A stretch of DNA of 58,001 bases from an uncultured Collinsella sp. (GCA_937995345.1 CALKKS010000026.1:1-58001); one strand, 5' to 3'. Counted from the first letter of the stretch, positions 31,145 to 41,224 are shown. Notes: generated by a model from the letters alone, not told the origin. Program-made: numbers and translations.

Positions 31145-34100
31145 CTAGGAGCGACGCTTCACGACCAAAGCCAACAGCAGAGCCGCTACGCCGGCAGCGA
31201 GCACGGCTCCAGCCATGACGTACGCGCTATCGCCGGCCGAAGGCAGGGCCGTCTTACCGCCCTTCTTCTTGGACTTGGTGGTCGTAGTCGTGGTGGTCTG
31301 GCTAGGAGCGGGCTTGGCAGCCTCGGCGACCGTAAAGGTCGTCTCGGCCGTGCCCGTGGTCGAGACCACGCTCAGCGTGTGCTCGCCCACGCCGAGCGTA
31401 TTCAGGAAGCTCGCCTTGAGCGTCACGATCGTGGAGCCCTCTGTGAGCTCGTAGTTCTCGCGCGCGACCTCCTTGCCGTCAACCAGCACCTTCCGGAAGA
31501 ACTCGAGCGGCGCGTTGGAGCGGAAGCCCAGGTCCTTGGCTGCCTCGACCACCATCGTCTGACCCTTGCCGTCGGTGATCTCGGGCGCCAGAATCGCGAT
31601 CTCCTCAGTCTTGCCCTTCTCGTGGCAGACGGTGCACTCCTGATGCTTCTCACCCTTGGCCTCGACAGTCGCCGGCCAGTCGACGACCCACTCAAAGGTG
31701 TGCCCAGCCTTGTCGATGATCTCGCCGCAGCGGCAGACGTGCCAGTGATTTTGAGCGTCGTGCGCCCAGCCAGAGCCGTCGGGCTCGTGCTTGAGGACAC
31801 CCTCGACCGTCACATTCACGTCGCCCTCGACATCCTTGAGCTCATAGGTGCCCTTGTCGGAGAGCTCGATGGCCTTACCGTCGACCTTGACGGCGTAGCC
31901 CTTGCCCGCAAAGTACGCGCTGTCGATGCTCATGGTGAGCGTTGCGGTCCCATGCCAATCAAGCTCGGTTGCCGTCGAGGTGAGCGCATAGCCCACCTGA
32001 TTGCTCGGCAGTGTCACGACCAGCTTGGGACCGGCCGCCACGGTAACCTCGGTGGCGGAAGAGGCGTCGTAGTTGGCCTTGGCCTGGTAGCGCACCTCAT
32101 ACGTGCCGGCGGCGAGATCATTGAGCTCGGTCACGCCCTCGTCCACGGCCTGATACTCGGCGGCATCCTTGGCGCGCCACTCCATCGTCGCGTTAACGCC
32201 CACGATCTTGCCGTCACGCTTGCCGCTCACGGTCTCGGCCTCGGCCTGGACCACCGGCGCGCCCTGCGCGGCGTTCTTGATGGAGAACTTGCACGTCAGG
32301 CCATCGGTCGGCAGTGCGTAGTTGCCCGCTGCCTTGCCCGTCAGCGCGGTGAGGGTTGCCATGTAAGAAGCGCCGACCTCGGTCTGGGAGCCTTCGACGG
32401 TCGCACCAAGGTCATCATCGTCGACGACGTTGGCGAGCGTTGCCTCGGGGCAGTGCCCCCTGCCGTCGTAGACAAACTCGCTGGTGCCCCACGTCACGGT
32501 GAGCAGCCGCTGGTTGATGGTGAACACGCCATCGACGAACGTGATGTTGTAGTTGGGGTTGGCGTCCTTTGCCTGCGTCAGGTGCAGAGCATAGCCGCCG
32601 TCACGCACGTTGTCGTTATTTTCGCGCTCGATCTCAATACCCTGAAGGCTCTCGCCCTCGACAAGCTCGCCGGATGCGATCGCCCACGTAAACACGGGGT
32701 CGGCCTCGCCGTAGGTCTTGGAAGAGTCATCGGCCGCAACCGTAATCGCGCACGGCTTGACCTCGAGAGTCACCTTACCCTCGGCCTTCACGCCGTCGAT
32801 CGTTACCTCATAGGACACAGTCAACGTGCCGACGTCGCGGATCTTGGGAGCCTCGGGGGACCAGTTCTTGCCGTCGGTGCTGTACTGGGCCGTCGCACCC
32901 TCGGGCAGGCTCTTCGCATCGACCGTGTGATACGCGCCGTCGTACTCGTCCGAGTAGCCAACGATGGCGGCGGCCGGAATCTCGACCTCAGGCAGGGCAT
33001 AGCCACAGACCGTGCACTCCTGATGCTTGGAACCCACCTCGGTTGCCGTAGGAGCCTTATCGACGACCCACTTAAAGTCGTGCTTGGCCTCATCGATCTT
33101 GTCACCACAGGTGCACTCATGCCAATGCGTGTTGTCATCGGAGACCCACTTGCCGTTCACGGCCTCGTGCTTGCGCACGCCCTCGACGGTGACGACGAGG
33201 TCGCTCTCGGCGTTCTGAACGGTGAACTCACCACGCGCGTCGGGCGCCACAACGGCATTGTTGACCTTGACGGCGTAGGAGTCGTTGTCAGTAAAGTAGC
33301 CACTCTCGATGCTGACAGTGAGCGTGGTTGAACCGTGCCAGTCAAGCTCGTCCGGGTTCGCCGTGATCGTATAGCCAACCTGCTTGGCAGGCAGCGTCAC
33401 GACGAGCTTGCCGCCGGCATTAACGGTAACCTCGGTGGCGGAGGAGGCGTCATGGTCGCTATCGGCGCGGTAACGCACCTCGTACGTGCCGACAGCACAA
33501 TCCGCAATCTCAGTCACGCCTTCGGGCACGCCCTGATACTCGCCAGAGTCCTTGGCGCGCCACTCCATCTTCGTGTCGACGCCTGTGATCCTACCGTCGG
33601 ACTTGCCACTCACAGTCTCGGCCGTGGCCTGGACCTTCGGCGCGCCCTGGGGTGCCTTCTTGATGGAGAACTCGCACGTCAGGCCTTCGGCGGGAAGCTT
33701 GTAGTTACCCGCGTCGTCGCCCGTCAGCTCGGTAATTTTCGCCGTGTAGGTGCCGGCCTTGACCTTGGCGCCGTCGACGTACGCGGAGACATCGTCACCT
33801 TCGATGACATTGTGGAGCTTCGCTTGAGGGCAGTGCTTCTCGCCGTCGTAGGTGAACTCAGCAGTGGTGTCCCACGTTACGGAGAGCTCGCGCTTGTCGA
33901 TCGTAAAGGTGCCATCCTTGAACGTAATCTTGTAATTGAAGTTGGCGCCCTCAGGCTGCGTCAGGTGCAGAGCATAGCCGCCGTCGCGCACGTTGTCGTC
34001 ATCTTCACGCTCGATTTCAATGCCCTGAAGGCTCTCGCCCTCGACAAGCTCGCCAGAAGTGACGTCATACGTAAACTTGGGATCGTCCTCACCATAGGTC

Positions 34101-37100
34101 TTGGAAGCGTCCTGCGCTGCGACCGTTATCGCACGCGGTTTGACCTCAAGCGTCACCTTGCCGTCGACCGCTGCGCCATCAATCGTGACGCGATAGTCGA
34201 CCGTCACACTGCCGGTGTCCTTAATGCTGGGCGCAACGCTCGTCCAGCCGCTGTCAGCAGCCTTGTACTCAACGACGGCGCCCTCGGGCAGGGCCGAGGC
34301 ATCGACAGAGTGCTCCTTGCCGTCATATTTACCCGAGTAACCCTTAACAGCCAGGGCCGGGATCTCCGTCTCGCCCGACTCATGGCCGCACACGGAGCAC
34401 GTTCCATGTTTGGAGCCGGTCTCGGTAATCGTCGGCTGCTTGTCGATCGTCCATTTATACGCATGCTCGGCGTACATCTTAATTGTGATGGTCTCTTTAT
34501 TGCCGGCAATATCCGTAGCCACGATTACATGCTCAGTACCGGCATCGCCTTCAGCGGCCTTAACCGTGTACTTTCCGTCCTTGCCAGCCTTGAGCTCCTT
34601 GCCGCTATCGGTAACCGTCACCGTCTCGTCGCGGTCATCGAACACGTCAAATGAAACGCTCTCACAGTAGGCCTTATCTACCCAGAGGTCATAAATGGTC
34701 GGGGCGTAAGTGTCCACATAGGTATAGGGCTCTTCATCCCATTTGCCGTTGCAGACCCTGCAAACCTTTTGACGAACGCCATCGGCCTCAGGCGTAGCAG
34801 GCGTAATGACCTCGTACCCCCACCTGCAGGGCTGGCTCTCCTGAGCCTTCTTGCAGTACTTGCAGCGCTTAACGTGGCTACCTTCGCCATTCGGCTTCCA
34901 GGCAGCGTTGTCGGCAACAGCATGGGGTCCCGGCTCGATCTTGACCTCGGCATCGGCAGACGCATTGTGGTTGCTATCCTCGGCAAAGCGGACGTAATAC
35001 ATTCCCGACTTCGCAAGACCGGTCAGCTTATCGTCAGACGTTATCTTCTGGTAGTCCTTGCTCAACTCGTGGCGGTATTCCATTTTCTTGGTGACGCCTG
35101 AGATGGAACCGTCATTACTTCTGCACGTGGTCCAATTATTTCCCACGAGCCCAGTCGGCGCCTTCTGATCGGCCTTGGAAATCTTCACGGTCGCGCTGCC
35201 CTTGACGGTTAGGTAGTCAGAAGCCGTCACACGGTAATAGGTCGTGTACTCGGCCGCATTGCGATAGGTCGGCTTGTCCGTCGTCCAATCGCCACCGTCT
35301 TCGCGGTACTCGATTTTCATATCCGCCGGAACAGGGTCGTTCTTAACGTTGACCGTAATGCCGTGTTTTTCGCCATCATAGGCACCCTCAAAGCCGGTGA
35401 CCTCGAGGTCAAAGCGCGAAACGTCAACGATCTCCCATTTGAGCGTCAAAACACTTGTGGTGCCGCCATCGGTCGTGAAGTTGCCCTTACCGATGACAAT
35501 GCACTCGTATTGCCCTGGCTCGGTTTGCTTCAGTCCGGATTCACTTCTAGCGCTGAGCTCGTAATCCTTGCCCTCAACGAGATCGACCCACTCGCCGGCA
35601 CCGTTCTTGAACTGTGCACTTTCAACGACAGGCTGATGCTCCTTGCCGTCATAGGCATACTTGCCCGCGCCCTTGCCGCCGTCTTTAAGGATGAACTTGT
35701 AGGATTGACCCCTAACCAGGCGGCGCTGCGAAATCTCGAAGGCCTTCTTGCCCTCGAGCGTCTGACCAGAGGCAGTCTTAAAGCTCGTAACGACATAGTA
35801 GTAGCCAGCGTCCGCCGGAGCATCCTTGAGCTTGGTGCCATTTTGATACGCCTCGGCATCCGCCTGAGACTTGCACTGATACCACGTGAACTCGTCGCTG
35901 GCCGTCACGCCCATCTGCTCCAGATTCCACGCGCCGTCCTTATTCAAAGCAATCTTGACCGGGCAACCATCATAGACAAGCTCGGTGCTCTGAGAACTCG
36001 TCGCCTTAGACATGGAAAGCTTGTACGTGGCCCTCAGGTACTTTTTGACCTCACCGTTCTCGTCCTTGCCATATTCACACTCGCTGTTGCGGAACGGACC
36101 CACGCACGATGCGCGAACGCCCAAACCGTCAGCTTCAACGTTCCACTTGTGCTGGTGGATGGTCTCGCGGAAGGTGAGGTCGCCGTTAAGGTTCACGATC
36201 TCGTACTTATCGGAGTTGTCGTCGTTCTCGGACGAGCCGTCTGGCACAACGCCTTCGATCTTGTTGGATTCGCAGGTGCCAAGGACACGCGACTTTACGC
36301 CATTACTGTCCGCAGTCTCCTCAATCGAGATCCAAACATTGTCTCCAAAGCCTCCGCGTACGGAGAAGTCAGACGCGATATTCAGCGCCGGGACGTTGGC
36401 ATCGACACTCTTTTTCTTCGGGACATACAGGCTCTTGGCGGTTCCCGTAGCTTTATCAGCTTCAGTGTACTTGTCGCCATAATTAGTATCGCCGGCGTGA
36501 CTGTTCTTCCAGTAGCTCGCGATTTCCGGCGATCCGTTGAGGGTAAGGGTTCCGGCGGCGTATACCACGCACGTATTGCCGCGCGCACCGTAGCGTTCAA
36601 TCGTGCCACCGTTTATGTTGCAGCGAGCGCTTCGTGCAACATTGAGGGCATCGACTGTCAAAGTGTTGTCGGCCGAGCTCGAACGCGTGCTGTGGAAGTT
36701 GTTCATCGTGCAGCTGTTGAGGTTGACCGTAGCGTTGGTGACGCCCATCACGCCTGCAACGGCGCACTTTCCAGTCTCCTGAACCTGTGCAAACTCAGTG
36801 GTCTCTTCGACCGTCGGATATTTATTATTGGTCTGCCAAATGCCGCTGTCGGCATCGGAACCAAACCGGCAGTTCTCGAACGTCGCAGTCAGCCTCGAAG
36901 CGACGTCCGAATTCACGCCACCACGGGGATTGCCCACAATTGAAACTGCACCGTTGTAGTCGCCAGACGTATTCCAGAACGCACAGTCAGTAAACGTAGC
37001 GTTGAGCTTATTAATATTCCCCTTGCCGTCATCGGAGAAGCTGCTACGGAACAGGCGGACCGGCACAGCATATTCAAGAATACTGTATGGGGAAACCTCA

Positions 37101-37780
37101 CCCAAAGAGTTGTGCGACTTGCCAGCATAGTCCCTAATCATCAGCTTACTGAAATTTGCAGACAGCTTTCCCTTGGTATTGCCCAGGGAAATCGCAGGCA
37201 CCTTTTGCTCGTACTTGCTGCCATACGAGAGAATGAAATTCTGCGAGCCGTCGCCAACCCCCAGGCCAACCGAGATGTCGCCCGATGCCTTTTTGTAGCC
37301 ACCGCTGTAATAGCGGTCGGTCAAAAAGCCGCTTACGGACTCAAATTGCTTTTGGTTTCTATGGAAGCTGACGCACGGATTGTTGACGCCAATGAACTCG
37401 ATATTGCTGCCCTGCTTGATGTTGAACAGCCATCGAGTTTGCTCAACCCGCCAGTTAGTCTTATCGTTCACGTAGACCGTGCCATCGATGTAGATCCTCA
37501 CAGGATTAATCCGAGACGCATCCGGCGCGTCGATGGTGTAACCCGAAGATGGCGTGACCTCACCCTCAGCCGTCTTAAGTACGTAACTGCCCGGCTCGGT
37601 GATTTGGACGGGTTCGTTGTTGGCCTGCGTAAGCGGTAGCACCTCCGCCTTCACCCCGTCGGGCATGATCTGCGTCTCGGCGCTTGCCACCGCCGGCGTC
37701 GCCACGAGCGCGCATGCCACGGTTGCGATACCCAGCAGGCGCGTCAGCACAGCGCGCATCTCCATCTTCTTCCCCTTCAT
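31145..37780 (-). CDS. Giant cell-wall-anchored repeat protein (2211 aa)
   Basis: An N-terminal signal peptide (LLGIATVACALVATPAVASA) precedes about 500 residues that look like a beta-helix (many Asn/Thr/Gly turns). Then come repeated modules: MBG-type domains (KTYGEDDPKFTYDVTSGELV) and short Cys/His motifs (GSKHGTCSVCGH, HWHECTCGDKID). Blocks of about 455 residues recur at roughly 1113-1565 and 1565-2027, with a third partial start. The C-terminus has LPSAGD at 2179, a hydrophobic segment and KRRS, a variant sortase signal. The ATG at 37780 follows GGGGAG. It is probably an adhesin exposed on the cell wall. It is divergent from a LytTR two-component system. A duplicated-repeat structure makes length variation likely. 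Confidence 0.88.
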   Translation of the reverse strand: MKGKKMEMRAVLTRLLGIATVACALVATPAVASAETQIMPDGVKAEVLPLTQANNEPVQITEPGSYVLKTAEGEVTPSSGYTIDAPDASRINPVRIYIDGTVYVNDKTNWRVEQTRWLFNIKQGSNIEFIGVNNPCVSFHRNQKQFESVSGFLTDRYYSGGYKKASGDISVGLGVGDGSQNFILSYGSKYEQKVPAISLGNTKGKLSANFSKLMIRDYAGKSHNSLGEVSPYSILEYAVPVRLFRSSFSDDGKGNINKLNATFTDCAFWNTSGDYNGAVSIVGNPRGGVNSDVASRLTATFENCRFGSDADSGIWQTNNKYPTVEETTEFAQVQETGKCAVAGVMGVTNATVNLNSCTMNNFHSTRSSSADNTLTVDALNVARSARCNINGGTIERYGARGNTCVVYAAGTLTLNGSPEIASYWKNSHAGDTNYGDKYTEADKATGTAKSLYVPKKKSVDANVPALNIASDFSVRGGFGDNVWISIEETADSNGVKSRVLGTCESNKIEGVVPDGSSENDDNSDKYEIVNLNGDLTFRETIHQHKWNVEADGLGVRASCVGPFRNSECEYGKDENGEVKKYLRATYKLSMSKATSSQSTELVYDGCPVKIALNKDGAWNLEQMGVTASDEFTWYQCKSQADAEAYQNGTKLKDAPADAGYYYVVTSFKTASGQTLEGKKAFEISQRRLVRGQSYKFILKDGGKGAGKYAYDGKEHQPVVESAQFKNGAGEWVDLVEGKDYELSARSESGLKQTEPGQYECIVIGKGNFTTDGGTTSVLTLKWEIVDVSRFDLEVTGFEGAYDGEKHGITVNVKNDPVPADMKIEYREDGGDWTTDKPTYRNAAEYTTYYRVTASDYLTVKGSATVKISKADQKAPTGLVGNNWTTCRSNDGSISGVTKKMEYRHELSKDYQKITSDDKLTGLAKSGMYYVRFAEDSNHNASADAEVKIEPGPHAVADNAAWKPNGEGSHVKRCKYCKKAQESQPCRWGYEVITPATPEADGVRQKVCRVCNGKWDEEPYTYVDTYAPTIYDLWVDKAYCESVSFDVFDDRDETVTVTDSGKELKAGKDGKYTVKAAEGDAGTEHVIVATDIAGNKETITIKMYAEHAYKWTIDKQPTITETGSKHGTCSVCGHESGETEIPALAVKGYSGKYDGKEHSVDASALPEGAVVEYKAADSGWTSVAPSIKDTGSVTVDYRVTIDGAAVDGKVTLEVKPRAITVAAQDASKTYGEDDPKFTYDVTSGELVEGESLQGIEIEREDDDNVRDGGYALHLTQPEGANFNYKITFKDGTFTIDKRELSVTWDTTAEFTYDGEKHCPQAKLHNVIEGDDVSAYVDGAKVKAGTYTAKITELTGDDAGNYKLPAEGLTCEFSIKKAPQGAPKVQATAETVSGKSDGRITGVDTKMEWRAKDSGEYQGVPEGVTEIADCAVGTYEVRYRADSDHDASSATEVTVNAGGKLVVTLPAKQVGYTITANPDELDWHGSTTLTVSIESGYFTDNDSYAVKVNNAVVAPDARGEFTVQNAESDLVVTVEGVRKHEAVNGKWVSDDNTHWHECTCGDKIDEAKHDFKWVVDKAPTATEVGSKHQECTVCGYALPEVEIPAAAIVGYSDEYDGAYHTVDAKSLPEGATAQYSTDGKNWSPEAPKIRDVGTLTVSYEVTIDGVKAEGKVTLEVKPCAITVAADDSSKTYGEADPVFTWAIASGELVEGESLQGIEIERENNDNVRDGGYALHLTQAKDANPNYNITFVDGVFTINQRLLTVTWGTSEFVYDGRGHCPEATLANVVDDDDLGATVEGSQTEVGASYMATLTALTGKAAGNYALPTDGLTCKFSIKNAAQGAPVVQAEAETVSGKRDGKIVGVNATMEWRAKDAAEYQAVDEGVTELNDLAAGTYEVRYQAKANYDASSATEVTVAAGPKLVVTLPSNQVGYALTSTATELDWHGTATLTMSIDSAYFAGKGYAVKVDGKAIELSDKGTYELKDVEGDVNVTVEGVLKHEPDGSGWAHDAQNHWHVCRCGEIIDKAGHTFEWVVDWPATVEAKGEKHQECTVCHEKGKTEEIAILAPEITDGKGQTMVVEAAKDLGFRSNAPLEFFRKVLVDGKEVARENYELTEGSTIVTLKASFLNTLGVGEHTLSVVSTTGTAETTFTVAEAAKPAPSQTTTTTTTKSKKKGGKTALPSAGDSAYVMAGAVLAAGVAALLLALVVKRRS

Positions 37781-37831
37781 CGTTCAGCTCCCCTTACCCC
37801 TATGCTTTCGCGATGACCGCCATCGCTTGGC

Positions 37832-37868
37832 GCCGGCGGTCGGTCTGATTCCCCGTCCGACCGCCGGC
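37832..37868. repeat. 12-bp perfect inverted repeat in the giant gene leader
   Basis: GCCGGCGGTCGG and CCGACCGCCGGC flank 13 bases, 52 to 88 bases before the surface protein ATG. It could be a leader hairpin or a terminator-like barrier between divergent genes. No clear promoter was settled in 37781-38025; TTGGTG/GATACA-type boxes on the minus strand are weak candidates. Confidence 0.5.
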
Positions 37869-38025
37869 ATCGATTGATATATGTATCCATGGAGTATTGT
37901 GAGGTCACCAAAACTGACACCCTGCCGCTCGGCGCGAGTTGCGTACCGTGGGGCGCAAATGGAACGCACCCCCGCGGGTGGCGCGTGCACGATATGGCAA
38001 AATCGAGGTACTAAGGGGGCCCAAT

Positions 38026-38748
38026 ATGCTCAAAATCATCGCCTGCGACGACGACGTCGCCTTTCTAGATAACCTGCACCGCATGATCAACCGCTGGTCG
38101 ACCGAGACGGGTACGGCGGTCGATGTTGCACTCGTTACGCGCGGTGAAGACCTGCTGGCACGCCATGCCGCATCGCGCGCCGACATCATCATGCTCGACA
38201 TGATCATGCCGCTCGTCAACGGCATGGACACCGCACGGGAGCTGCGCCAATCCGACACCGCCGTGCGCTTGGTGTTTCTGACCTCATCGCCCGAGTTCGC
38301 GCTTGAGTCCTACGAGGTCCGCGCCTTCGACTACCTGCTCAAACCCGTGACCTACGAGCGCGTGGCGCAACTGCTCGACGAGCTGTCGAGCCTGCGTCCG
38401 GCGGCGACCGACGAGCTCGTCATCAAGACGTCCTTTGGCTACCATGCCCTGCGCCTATCCGATATCGAATATGCCGAGGCTCGCAACAAGCACGTGATCT
38501 TCCACCTGCGCGATGGCCGCGATATCGAGGCGCTCGAGCCGTTCCGCAGCATCGAGGACCGACTGGCCCAAAACGCGACCTTCTTTAAGTGCCACCGCAG
38601 TTACCAGGTCAATCTGCGCAACATCGACCACTTTAACCGCACGGAAATCGTCATGCGCTCGGGCGCGTGCATACCGCTCGCGCGCAGCTGCAAGCAGGGA
38701 TTCCAAGACGCCTACTTTGCAGTGCGGTTCGAGGGCGGGAGACGCTGA
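38026..38748 (+). CDS. LytTR-family response regulator
   Basis: 240 residues. The receiver domain has the acidic pocket CDDD (8-10), the phosphoacceptor Asp58 in IIMLDMIMP, Thr86 (FLTSS) and Lys106 (DYLLKP). The C-terminal LytTR DNA-binding domain (about 140-235) contains IEYAEARNKHVIFHL and FFKCHRSYQVNLRNI. The family typically controls surface proteins, quorum sensing or bacteriocins. The start at 38026 follows GGGGG by 6 bases. Its stop overlaps the start of the kinase gene by one base (TGATG), so the pair is translated together. Confidence 0.93.
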   Translation: MLKIIACDDDVAFLDNLHRMINRWSTETGTAVDVALVTRGEDLLARHAASRADIIMLDMIMPLVNGMDTARELRQSDTAVRLVFLTSSPEFALESYEVRAFDYLLKPVTYERVAQLLDELSSLRPAATDELVIKTSFGYHALRLSDIEYAEARNKHVIFHLRDGRDIEALEPFRSIEDRLAQNATFFKCHRSYQVNLRNIDHFNRTEIVMRSGACIPLARSCKQGFQDAYFAVRFEGGRR

Positions 38749-40025
38749 TGCTTTCCTCGGCAGAACTGGTACTTTGGGCAATCCACCATGCGACGACGCT
38801 GCTCTTTGGCGTCTTTGCCTCGGCGGCTCTGTGCGGTGTCGAGATCAACGGCCGCCATTCGCTCGAACTGGTGGGGGTCGGCGCTGTAACCGGATGCGCA
38901 TTTGGCCTCGCCAATGCCGTCGGCGGCGAGCTTTTCGCCCGTCAGGCATATCCGCTCGTCGTGCATCTGCCGCTCGTCATCTATCTGTGCACGCGCTATC
39001 GCCTAAGCCCGCTGCTCGCCATCCTGGGCGTTACCAGCGCTTACCTGAGCTGCCAGTTTAGCAACTGGATGGGCATCGCCGCGCTCGCCGCCACCGATTC
39101 GCAGGTCGCGTACTACGTGGCGCGCATCATCACCACGCTCGGCGTCTTTGCCGTCTTATTGCACTGGGCAAGCGACATTGGCCCCCGCCTGGCGATCAAA
39201 AGCCCCACCGAGTTGGAGATTCTGCTCATCCTGCCGCTCGTCTACTACATCTTCGACTACGCCACCAACGTCTATACCACGCTCTTCCACTCGGGCTCGG
39301 TGGTAACTGTTGAGTTTTTGGCGTTCGCTCTCTGCGCCTTCTACCTTATGTTTCTTGCCGTCTACCTGCGCGAATACGAGGCAAAGGAAATCGCCGAGCG
39401 CGAGCGCTGGATGCTCGCGACCCGCGACAGCGCGGCCATCAAAGAGCTCGAAGCCTGGCGCCAGTCCGGACGCGAGCTCTCGGTTCTCCGTCACGACATG
39501 CGCCACTACCTGCGCGGTCTAGCGGCCCTGATCGAAGAGGGTCACACCGATGAGGCGCTCGAGCGCATCGACGCGCTCTGCGAGACCAACGACCGCACCG
39601 CCGTGCGCCGCTACTGCGCCAACGAAACGGTCAACATTGCGCTCTCGTCGCTTTCCGCGGACATCAACGCGCACGGCATCACCGCCGACCTGCGCGCCGC
39701 CGCGCCCGAAACCGTCCACGTGGGCGATGTCGATCTATTCAGTGTGGTATCAAACGCCCTGGACAATGCCATTGCCGCGGCGAGCGCCGCCCCCGAAGGC
39801 AAGCGGTTTGTCGACCTGGACCTTCGCTACGAAGACGGTCAGCTTCTATTGCTGGTTTCCAACACGTTTGGCCGTGCGCCGCACATGGTCGACGGCATGC
39901 CCGTGGCTCAGCACACTGGGCACGGTTTTGGCACCAAGAGCATTAAACTTGCCGTCGAGCGCATGAACGGCAACTGCCAGTTCCGCATTAACGGCGACCG
40001 GTTTGAGCTGCGCGCCGTGATGTAG
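38748..40025 (+). CDS. Sensor histidine kinase of the HPK10/AgrC-like type
   Basis: 425 residues. The N-terminal half holds about six membrane helices (LWAIHHATTLLFGVFASAAL; YPLVVHLPLVIYLCTRY; FLAFALCAFYLMFLAVYL). A short coiled segment leads to the phosphorylation site LRHDMRHYLRG near residue 250 and a GHKL ATPase with the N box in VSNALDNAIAAAS and G box GHGFGTKSI. This is the layout of peptide-sensing AgrC/ComD-like kinases, but no signal peptide precursor or AgrB-like processor is nearby. Partner of the LytTR regulator directly upstream; a reasonable target is the divergent surface protein gene. Confidence 0.9.
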   Translation: MLSSAELVLWAIHHATTLLFGVFASAALCGVEINGRHSLELVGVGAVTGCAFGLANAVGGELFARQAYPLVVHLPLVIYLCTRYRLSPLLAILGVTSAYLSCQFSNWMGIAALAATDSQVAYYVARIITTLGVFAVLLHWASDIGPRLAIKSPTELEILLILPLVYYIFDYATNVYTTLFHSGSVVTVEFLAFALCAFYLMFLAVYLREYEAKEIAERERWMLATRDSAAIKELEAWRQSGRELSVLRHDMRHYLRGLAALIEEGHTDEALERIDALCETNDRTAVRRYCANETVNIALSSLSADINAHGITADLRAAAPETVHVGDVDLFSVVSNALDNAIAAASAAPEGKRFVDLDLRYEDGQLLLLVSNTFGRAPHMVDGMPVAQHTGHGFGTKSIKLAVERMNGNCQFRINGDRFELRAVM

Positions 40026-40043
40026 GGGCTGCCGCCAGCCTCG

Positions 40044-40619
40044 CTACAGCGGTGCAGCCGCCGGGGTCAGCTGCTTAATGTAGGCCCACATGCGCTGCTT
40101 GGCGGCCTTGTTGGTGAGCGCCGCCTCAAAACCGTCGAGCGCCAGCACGCGGCGCCCCTGCACATGGGCGACCAGGCCGGGCTTGAGCATGGCGGTGTCA
40201 AAGTCATCAATCGCCACAAGCATATCGGCATAGGTCTCGCGCATGACATCGGCCGCACTGTTGTCCAGCAGCAGCACCGCCTCGGGGTCCAAGGTCTCCA
40301 GCGCCTCGCGGAACAGGTCGCACGTCAGGGCCTCACCCGCCGCGACCGCTCCGTCGCCCGCGCCGGCGACGCTTGCCAGCACGCAAAAATCCTCGGGGGC
40401 ATATCCGATGGCGCCGAGCGCCTTGCGCAACGCGGCGCCATCCGCGCCGGCAGCCAGCTCGCCGCCCGAGCACTCGGCTTCATCCAAATCGCCTTTGACC
40501 AGCACAATCGGCGAGCACGCGTTGCCCGCGATACGCACACCGCGATCTGCAAGCGACGCGAGCTCCTGCTCGGTCGCCTGAGCGATGGCTTCTTTTTTCT
40601 GGCTTTGTGACGTGGGCAT
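40044..40619 (-). CDS. Conserved hypothetical protein, possibly uracil-glycosylase-like fold
   Basis: 191 residues, soluble. Segments such as CSGGELAAGADGAALRKALG and ALETLDPEAVLLLDNSAADV recall the layout of family-4 uracil-DNA glycosylases (a substrate-loop GAD region and a beta strand followed by a helix). The usual catalytic and Fe-S cysteine motifs are not seen, so any relation is distant and enzyme activity is doubtful. The ATG at 40619 follows GGAGAG. It is convergent with the histidine kinase gene and divergent from thioredoxin. Confidence 0.55.
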   Translation of the reverse strand: MPTSQSQKKEAIAQATEQELASLADRGVRIAGNACSPIVLVKGDLDEAECSGGELAAGADGAALRKALGAIGYAPEDFCVLASVAGAGDGAVAAGEALTCDLFREALETLDPEAVLLLDNSAADVMRETYADMLVAIDDFDTAMLKPGLVAHVQGRRVLALDGFEAALTNKAAKQRMWAYIKQLTPAAAPL

Positions 40620-40755
40620 GCGCTCTCCAATCGTTTGCGTGCCCACCATTATATAAAAGAGCCACCCGCGAGTGGTTGCTTTGCGAGCCGCTGGGTATAA
40701 GCACGGTCGTACTGATTTTTACGCGGCCGAGCCGCGTCGCATTATGGAGGTCACC

Positions 40756-41076
40756 ATGGCTGACATTAAGCAGATTACCCCCGAGAACTTCGACGCTGTC
40801 GTCAACGATAGCCTGCCCGCACTGGTTGATTTTTGGGCCCCGTGGTGCGGCCCCTGCCGCTCGCTCTCGCCCATCGTAGACGAACTTGCCGACGAGCTGG
40901 CCGGCAAGCTGGTTGTGGCCAAGTGCAACGTCGACGACAACCAGGACCTGGCCATGAAGTTTGGCGTCATGAGCATCCCCACGCTGATCGTCTTTAAGAA
41001 CGGCGAGGAGGTCGACCGCTCGGTCGGCGCCTTACCCAAGGCAAGACTTCAGGCACTGCTGGAGAAACATCTGTAA
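40756..41076 (+). CDS. trxA: Thioredoxin
   Basis: 106 residues with the active site WCGPC (Cys31 and Cys34), preceded by ALVDFWAP, and the cis-proline loop MSIPTLIVFKNGEEV. It is a cytoplasmic disulfide reductase. GGAGG lies 6 bases before the ATG at 40756. A TATAAG box in the upstream gap, with TGGTTG 17 bases before it, is a possible promoter. It is followed by a terminator and so transcribed alone. Confidence 0.97.
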   Translation: MADIKQITPENFDAVVNDSLPALVDFWAPWCGPCRSLSPIVDELADELAGKLVVAKCNVDDNQDLAMKFGVMSIPTLIVFKNGEEVDRSVGALPKARLQALLEKHL

Positions 41077-41189
41077 TACGCTTGTTACTTGCCTGCCGTC
41101 CATGAGCGGTTTCGCACCGCTCGCCGGAGTGCCAAACGTAAGGCACGCGACCACGGATAGTATGGTAGTCACAAACAGCCCCCAGTGAA

Positions 41190-41224
41190 CGGGTGCGGGT
41201 CAGACGGACTCGCACCCGTTTTCT
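41190..41224 (+). terminator. Terminator downstream of trxA
   Basis: ACGGGTGCG pairs with CGCACCCGT around an 11-base loop and is followed by TTTCTT. It lies about 115 bases after the trxA stop; the stretch between shows no gene. Confidence 0.75.
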
